A stretch of DNA of 9,242 nucleotides, taken from an uncultured Prevotella sp. Lineage in GTDB: Bacteria; Bacteroidota; Bacteroidia; Bacteroidales; Bacteroidaceae. Location: positions 1-9,242 of the forward strand of contig CAJLYG010000127.1 in NCBI GenBank assembly GCA_905210845.1. Reading direction: 5' to 3'. A program made the translations under genes and the position numbers. The notes under the pieces are model-generated. The model had not been told where the DNA came from and searched no databases. It saw only the letters and a program-made list of their open reading frames with translations. Positions 6,750 through 9,242 of the stretch are shown here, one piece after another. Every line of letters starts with the position of its first letter. The stretch's first letter is position 1.

Positions 6750-6781
6750 ATTCATACAATGTAGGTATAATATTAAGGTTT

Positions 6782-8413
6782 ATGAAAAGATTTTTACTTG
6801 TTTTGGTGATAAGCATATGGGCATCCATAGGTGCCTCTGCAAAGAATTTCTACATGATAACCCCTTCGGTGAAGAGCAATCATCTGAAGTTCAAACAAAC
6901 CGATAACCATACATGGTTGATGTATGTCCCGGCAACTTATCCCTGTCCTGCTGCTGGCAATGATCTATATACAGGCTTTAAGTTCATGGTTGGTGATGAT
7001 GAAGGATATCTCTACACACCGATAACAGCGGGATCTACAATGATCAATGATGAGTATTGTTCTGGAACTTTAGAAAAGGCTTCTTCAAAGAGACCAACAT
7101 CGTGGAATTGGGATGGAAATTACTTGGAAGTGAAAAAAGATGTTGCCGACGCGGATAAAAAGAATCCATATTATGGAATGACATCCTCAGATCTTCTCAT
7201 GGATGGTTGTCTGGAATTTACTATTACGTTGGAAGATAATGGGAACTTATCCTATCATGCAGTCCTGAATTCAGACAAACGAGTGTCCTATGCTGCATGC
7301 AATACAACAGAGGGTAGTGATAATGGAACCTATTATGAAGCAAAGCATACTAATTTTCTTTTTGCAGACAGGAATAGTGATGGAACATTTTCTCCCTATT
7401 ATCAAGGAAAAATTGGGATGGAGAAGTTGCCTTCGGAAAATTATGACAATATTAAACATAATGGCTTTTACTTTTATACGCCCATCAATGAAACTCCACA
7501 GAATAAATATGAAGGTGATGGCAACGACTGGTGGAAACAAGTAGGTAATGGCTTAGGTACGCGTGGCATTAGTCCAGATTACGAGAATCTTTATGCGAAT
7601 GGAGGGAATTACGAGTCTCCGTTAAAAGGATCGTACAAGATTTCTACTACATTCTATTATGGTAAGAATACTCAAGGAAAAATGGATAAAAAGTTAGATG
7701 AGGCCTATGATCATCCTTTGGTGGGCTCCATCCGTACCTATTGTAACGAAGAGAAGAATATGAAGAACCGTTATCATGTCAGGTCATTCCTCGTAACGGG
7801 ATATAAGAGCGATGAAGATGAGCCTGCATTCGAATTGACGGAGATTCCTTATATACCTGCCCAAGTAGGTGTCATTCTTTATACGGAAGATGCAACAGTA
7901 GATGTTCTTGCTCCCAATGAAGAGTGGACGGGAGCAGTAACCAATCATATTGAGGACGTGTATGGTCATAATTATCTTGTACCAACCTTCAAAGATACCC
8001 CGGTAAGTACCTATAGTTATGAACAGGGGAAGCAATATATCAATTTCTTCCTTTCCAAATTGTTTACTACAGTTGATTATAAGAACAATCAGGACGGCAA
8101 GTATACAGATGTCAAAAATTATTGGGGATTCTTTAGTATCTTGAATACGCAAGTCAGTCATGCCAATCGGGCTTATTTGCATTTCCCCTATGAAGGCGTG
8201 AGTGAGCTAACCCATTGGGTGGAAGCTTCCTCGGGTGCCAAAGGTGCGAAGTATGTGTTCTCAGACAGTGGTCATACGACGGGTATCACAAAGATAAGTT
8301 CCAGTGTTGAGTCAACGGAGGATAATGCCTATTATACATTGGACGGGCGTAAGGTTGGGAGTCCTTCTCATGGGATTTATATTCACAAAGGTAAGAAATA
8401 CCTATTTAAATAA
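6782..8413 (+). CDS. Secreted protein of unknown function with a short sorting-like C-terminal tail
   Basis: A 543-residue exported protein. ATG 6782 is chosen because it begins a signal peptide (MKRFLLVLVISIWASIGASA, cleavage before KNFY); an upstream in-frame TTG at 6722 would disrupt it. The mature protein is rich in Tyr, Asn, Asp and Gly, as expected of a beta-rich surface or extracellular protein. A DxNxDGxxS loop (DRNSDGTFS, about 196-204) resembles a calcium-binding loop. The second half contains a pattern common in Prevotella exported proteins: FLVTGY, FELTEIPYIPAQVGVILY and HANRAYLHFP. The last ~28 residues (YYTLDGRKVGSPSHG, then IYIHKGKKYLFK) resemble the short C-terminal tail found on many Prevotella secreted proteins and distantly the type IX secretion sorting domain. 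No catalytic motif is recognised. It leads a cassette with the small protein 6 bp downstream and the lipoprotein. Base composition is visibly more AT-rich than in the upstream regulators. Confidence 0.9.
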   Translation: MKRFLLVLVISIWASIGASAKNFYMITPSVKSNHLKFKQTDNHTWLMYVPATYPCPAAGNDLYTGFKFMVGDDEGYLYTPITAGSTMINDEYCSGTLEKASSKRPTSWNWDGNYLEVKKDVADADKKNPYYGMTSSDLLMDGCLEFTITLEDNGNLSYHAVLNSDKRVSYAACNTTEGSDNGTYYEAKHTNFLFADRNSDGTFSPYYQGKIGMEKLPSENYDNIKHNGFYFYTPINETPQNKYEGDGNDWWKQVGNGLGTRGISPDYENLYANGGNYESPLKGSYKISTTFYYGKNTQGKMDKKLDEAYDHPLVGSIRTYCNEEKNMKNRYHVRSFLVTGYKSDEDEPAFELTEIPYIPAQVGVILYTEDATVDVLAPNEEWTGAVTNHIEDVYGHNYLVPTFKDTPVSTYSYEQGKQYINFFLSKLFTTVDYKNNQDGKYTDVKNYWGFFSILNTQVSHANRAYLHFPYEGVSELTHWVEASSGAKGAKYVFSDSGHTTGITKISSSVESTEDNAYYTLDGRKVGSPSHGIYIHKGKKYLFK

Positions 8414-8419
8414 TAGATT

Positions 8420-8590
8420 ATGGAAGCAAAGATTAAGTATATCAAGCCGGAAATCGTGCCTTTTGGCTACGGCCCTGAGGCATGTATCCTTGCAGGTTCT
8501 GGACAAACAGGTGAACAGGATAATAATCCTGCGAAAGGAAATGTCCGTTTCACAGATGATGAGCCCAGCAGTTCTTGGATGGATGAATAA
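8420..8590 (+). CDS. 56-residue small protein with ILAGSG motif, peptide-precursor-like
   Basis: A small gene starting 6 bp after the secreted-protein stop. The product begins MEAKIKYIKPEIVPFGYGPE, continues ACILAGSGQTGEQ and ends in an acidic tail (RFTDDEPSSSWMDE). It has no signal peptide. The layout (basic N-terminus with KYIKPEI, a short aliphatic block ending ILAGSG at residues 23-28, then a polar Gly/Asn/Asp-rich tail) is that of the many short Prevotella/Bacteroides proteins with a K-Y-x-K-P start and an LAGSG centre. The block resembles a Gly-Gly-type leader cleavage site, so a processed peptide is conceivable, but no peptidase, radical SAM or exporter gene lies in this window. Function unknown. 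Tight spacing indicates translation from the same mRNA as the upstream gene. A competing frame over 8304-8615 overlaps the upstream gene and looks like a shadow. Confidence 0.8.
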   Translation: MEAKIKYIKPEIVPFGYGPEACILAGSGQTGEQDNNPAKGNVRFTDDEPSSSWMDE

Positions 8591-8642
8591 GGCTATTCTT
8601 CTTGTAGAAAAATAACATATTATATTTAATTCAAAGTTGATC

Positions 8643-8678
8643 GGTGTCGGGTTGCAAGCGTGCAATCTGGCACCTTTT
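8643..8678 (+). terminator. Strong hairpin terminator between the small protein and the lipoprotein
   Basis: GGTGTCGGGTTGCA (8643-8656) pairs with TGCAATCTGGCACC (8661-8674) over 14 bp with no mismatch, using three G-U pairs, around an AGCG loop, followed directly by TTTTATT. The G-U pairs fall so that the hairpin is strong only in plus-strand RNA, which gives it an orientation. It would stop or attenuate transcription before the lipoprotein gene. Confidence 0.75.
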
Positions 8679-8772
8679 ATTCCCCATAGACAGGAACATG
8701 AGAAAATAATTCTGTTTCTTGATGGGGGGATCTGACTTTTTTTTGTTATATATAGAAAAAAACAAGCGAAGC

Positions 8773-9183
8773 ATGAAGAAATATTTATTATTATTGCTCT
8801 TATCGTTGTTCGTCTTCACTTCTTGTAGTGACGATGATGATGAATGGGATCCTGTTCAGTGGAAAAGTGACTTGACTTTTAATGAGGCGCGCGAGGCTCA
8901 CGTAGATGCCAACGGTGGTACCTATCTCTTCACTTGCACCAATTATAAGGTGGTTACCTTGAATTCCCTTCAAGAAGACTATGGGTATGATACCATAGGT
9001 AATTACTATCCTGCTGACTGGCAGACGAATACCGTGACTGGGGAATGGTCGAAAGGCGAAATAAAAGGCGTGACGATGACCATTACCATTTCTAAGAATG
9101 AATCAGGGAAGGACCGCTATCTGACAGTGACGACAGAGTCGGGGGATGCATTCGGTGTTTTCCGTATCATACAATCTAAGTAA
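8773..9183 (+). CDS. Surface lipoprotein with BACON-like domain
   Basis: A 136-residue lipoprotein. ATG 8773 starts a signal (MKKYLLLLLLSLFVFTSC) with the lipidated Cys at residue 18; a TTG at 8719 in the same frame is not plausible. The Cys is followed by SDDDDE, the acidic Cys+1 stretch that acts as a surface-export signal for Bacteroidetes lipoproteins, so it probably faces outward from the outer membrane. The rest (about 31-136) looks like one BACON-type beta-sandwich: LTFNEA, GGTYLFTCTNY, then ITISKNESGKDRYLTVTTES and a terminal FGVFRIIQSK, matching the N-x-S-G-x-x-R and final I-x-Q pattern of that family. BACON domains are often linked to glycan or mucin contact, but binding here is inference. 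It follows the small protein by 182 bp with a terminator between; no good promoter box was seen, so it may depend on read-through. Confidence 0.85.
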   Translation: MKKYLLLLLLSLFVFTSCSDDDDEWDPVQWKSDLTFNEAREAHVDANGGTYLFTCTNYKVVTLNSLQEDYGYDTIGNYYPADWQTNTVTGEWSKGEIKGVTMTITISKNESGKDRYLTVTTESGDAFGVFRIIQSK

Positions 9184-9190
9184 ATGGCTG

Positions 9191-9229
9191 TCAACCTTTG
9201 ACAACCTTTGACAACCTAAAAACAGGTTG
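9191..9229. repeat. 10-bp tandem repeats followed by a small inverted repeat
   Basis: tCAACCTTTG (9191-9200), aCAACCTTTG (9201-9210) and the partial aCAACCT (9211-9217) are head-to-tail. The last CAACCT (9212-9217) can pair with AGGTTG (9224-9229) around an AAAAAC loop. This lies 7 bp after the lipoprotein stop and may be part of a larger array or a terminator cut by the window end. Confidence 0.6.
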
Positions 9230-9242
9230 CAAGCCCGATAAA

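Noticed and set aside
8304..8615. 103-residue plus-strand frame overlapping the end of the secreted protein
   Set aside because: It overlaps both the secreted protein's conserved tail and the 56-residue gene, and its sequence shows no family pattern; the 8420 frame has better spacing and motif content.
8601..8628. Promoter with TATATTTA as -7 box for the lipoprotein
   Set aside because: The box lacks the final G, the spacer to CTTG is only 16 bp, and the start would fall just before the strong terminator hairpin.
8682..8727. Second terminator from CCCCAT / ATGGGG with the T8 run at 8737-8744
   Set aside because: Only six base pairs close a 34-base loop and the T run is about 10 bases away, so it is not a convincing terminator.

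Overview
The window reads as Bacteroidetes chromosome, most likely Prevotella or a close relative (Segatella and allies). Three things point there. Transcription signals fit the Bacteroidetes consensus (a -7 box TAnnTTTG with no Shine-Dalgarno-led starts). The regulators are Bacteroidetes types: a hybrid two-component system, a Reg_prop/Y_Y_Y membrane regulator with an AraC output, and a YtrA-type GntR. The secreted proteins are also typical: a lipoprotein with an acidic CSDDDDE export signal and a secreted protein with a short sorting-like C-terminal tail. All recognised genes lie on the plus strand. No rRNA, tRNA, CRISPR array or insertion sequence was seen.

Layout. (1) 1-1488 holds the 3' part of a hybrid two-component system, with an apparent 2-base (AG) duplication at 57-60 that breaks the frame inside the kinase dimerisation helix. 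(2) 1489-1864 is non-coding and carries five imperfect 22-bp tandem repeats (1614-1723), then a promoter (-7 box 1806-1813) and an 8+8+8 inverted-repeat operator (1815-1838). (3) 1865-2401 looks like a collapsed ABC-transporter operon. It keeps the first 37 codons of an ABC ATPase, cut at the P-loop, then a short out-of-frame tail resembling a permease C-terminus, then an intact 118-residue YtrA-type GntR repressor whose start overlaps the tail's stop as ATGA. (4) 2623-3531 encodes a secreted TraB/GumN-family protein. (5) After a 29-bp gap, 3561-6416 encodes a 951-residue membrane regulator with a periplasmic propeller and cytoplasmic AraC domain but no kinase and no receiver. (6) A terminator (6502-6530) and a new promoter (-7 box 6637-6644) lead to a more AT-rich cassette: a 543-residue secreted protein, a 56-residue small protein with an ILAGSG motif, a hairpin terminator, and a BACON-like surface lipoprotein. 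The window ends in short 10-bp repeats.

How the parts may work together (inference). The GntR protein probably represses its own promoter through the palindrome, although the transporter it once controlled seems to be gone. The kinase-less regulator sits directly upstream of the secreted-protein cassette and is the obvious candidate to control it, sensing something in the periplasm. The TraB-family protein shares a transcript with that regulator. The least described parts are the 56-residue peptide and its two exported neighbours, and the one-component regulator paired with a TraB/GumN protein.
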